Source: Candidatus Neoanaerotignum tabaqchaliae (GTDB taxonomy: Bacteria > Bacillota > Clostridia > Lachnospirales > Anaerotignaceae). From it: 7,305 nt of DNA. Below, piece after piece: positions 7,124-7,305 of this stretch. The notes beneath the pieces are model-generated. The model ran no database searches, was not told where the DNA came from, and saw nothing but the letters and a program-made list of their open reading frames with translations. The position numbers and the translations under genes were made by a program. Every line of letters begins with the position of its first letter. Positions within the stretch are counted from its first letter, which is position 1. The stretch lies in NCBI GenBank assembly GCA_904420235.1, contig CAJFUS010000211.1, positions 1 through 7,305 on the forward strand, read 5' to 3'.

Positions 7124-7150
7124 ATAAACTTTTAGTGAAACTAAGTTTAT
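7124..7150. repeat. AT-rich bulged inverted repeat in the right intergenic region
   Basis: ATAAACTT (7124-7131) pairs with AAGTTTAT (7143-7150). After a TT bulge, AGT (7134-7136) pairs with ACT (7140-7142) around a 3-base loop. A T-rich stretch, TTGTTTTTT, follows a few bases later on the plus strand. It could be a weak terminator, a protein-binding site or chance in this AT-rich DNA. The stretch 6949-7255 otherwise holds only the terminator at 6968-6987; I find no gene, tRNA or riboswitch in it. Confidence 0.35.
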
Positions 7151-7262
7151 AAAATTGTTTTTTAAATAAATCAGTTTTGTTAAGAAATTTTAACATTAAA
7201 AAGTTTTTATGGATATTAATTTTGAATATGGTTTTTATAGGATACTAACAGCTTCATGAATA

Positions 7263-7305
7263 TCATTCATCATTTCCGCCTTGAGCCGGTTGTGGCTGCT
7301 TTAAA
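7263..7305 (-). CDS. Possible 3' end of a minus-strand gene cut by the window edge (unidentified)
   Basis: The last ~50 bases are noticeably richer in G and C than the spacer before them, which suggests coding DNA. On the minus strand, one frame is open from the edge for 13 codons and ends at TGA (7265-7263). Its residues read LKQPQPAQGGNDE, a polar, Gln/Pro/Gly-rich tail of the sort seen at protein C-termini. The competing reading is a plus-strand start at ATG 7256 (MNIIHHFRLEPVVAAL, open to the edge). That frame has only a weak AGGA 13 bases upstream, unlike the strong ribosome sites of the other genes here. Neither is long enough to identify. If the plus reading is real, the PVVAAL stretch faintly recalls the N-terminus of glycerol-3-phosphate-responsive antiterminators; this is a guess. 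Confidence 0.25.
   Translation of the reverse strand, partial: LKQPQPAQGGNDE

Noticed and set aside
1..7305. Mobile elements, CRISPR arrays, tRNA or rRNA genes, phage or defence genes
   Set aside because: I saw no transposase, integrase, regularly spaced repeats, cloverleaf-like sequence or defence-protein motifs. The genes are housekeeping or surface enzymes.

Overview
The window suggests a low-GC Gram-positive bacterium of the class Clostridia, possibly a Lachnospiraceae-like lineage. The evidence is AT-rich DNA and very AT-rich intergenic spaces, strong AGGAGG-type ribosome sites, an archaeal-type aspartyl-tRNA synthetase linked to gatCAB, and a secreted nucleotidase ending in a LysM wall-binding domain. 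The lineage is an inference from gene content; no rRNA or other taxonomic marker is present.

Region 1 (1-4754) is a compact four-gene operon, aspS-gatC-gatA-gatB. The gaps are 28, 15 and 3 bases. It is preceded by two candidate promoters and closed by a clear intrinsic terminator (4727-4754). The synthetase is the short archaeal type without the bacterial GAD insertion. It probably charges tRNA(Asn), and perhaps tRNA(Asp), with aspartate. GatCAB then amidates the mischarged Asp-tRNA(Asn), and possibly also Glu-tRNA(Gln), using ammonia released from glutamine. The operon therefore encodes both steps of indirect Asn-tRNA formation. The catalytic residues of GatA (Lys79, Ser154, Ser178) and the GatB signatures are intact.

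Region 2 (4755-6948) is an independent transcription unit. A 211-base AT-rich spacer carries a good extended -10 promoter and leads to a GTG-started, exported 660-residue metallophosphatase/5'-nucleotidase. This protein has a Ser/Thr/Asn/acidic linker and a C-terminal LysM domain, so it is probably held at the cell wall where it can salvage extracellular nucleotides. A hairpin terminator follows (6968-6987).

Region 3 (6949-7305) is very AT-rich and holds no complete gene. It has the terminator, an AT-rich bulged inverted repeat (7124-7150), and about 50 base-richer positions at the right edge. These edge bases may be the tail of a minus-strand gene or the start of a plus-strand gene; the sequence is too short to decide. 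I see no mobile element, CRISPR array, RNA gene or convincing novel system. The window looks like ordinary housekeeping chromosome whose most interesting aspect is the synthetase-amidotransferase linkage.
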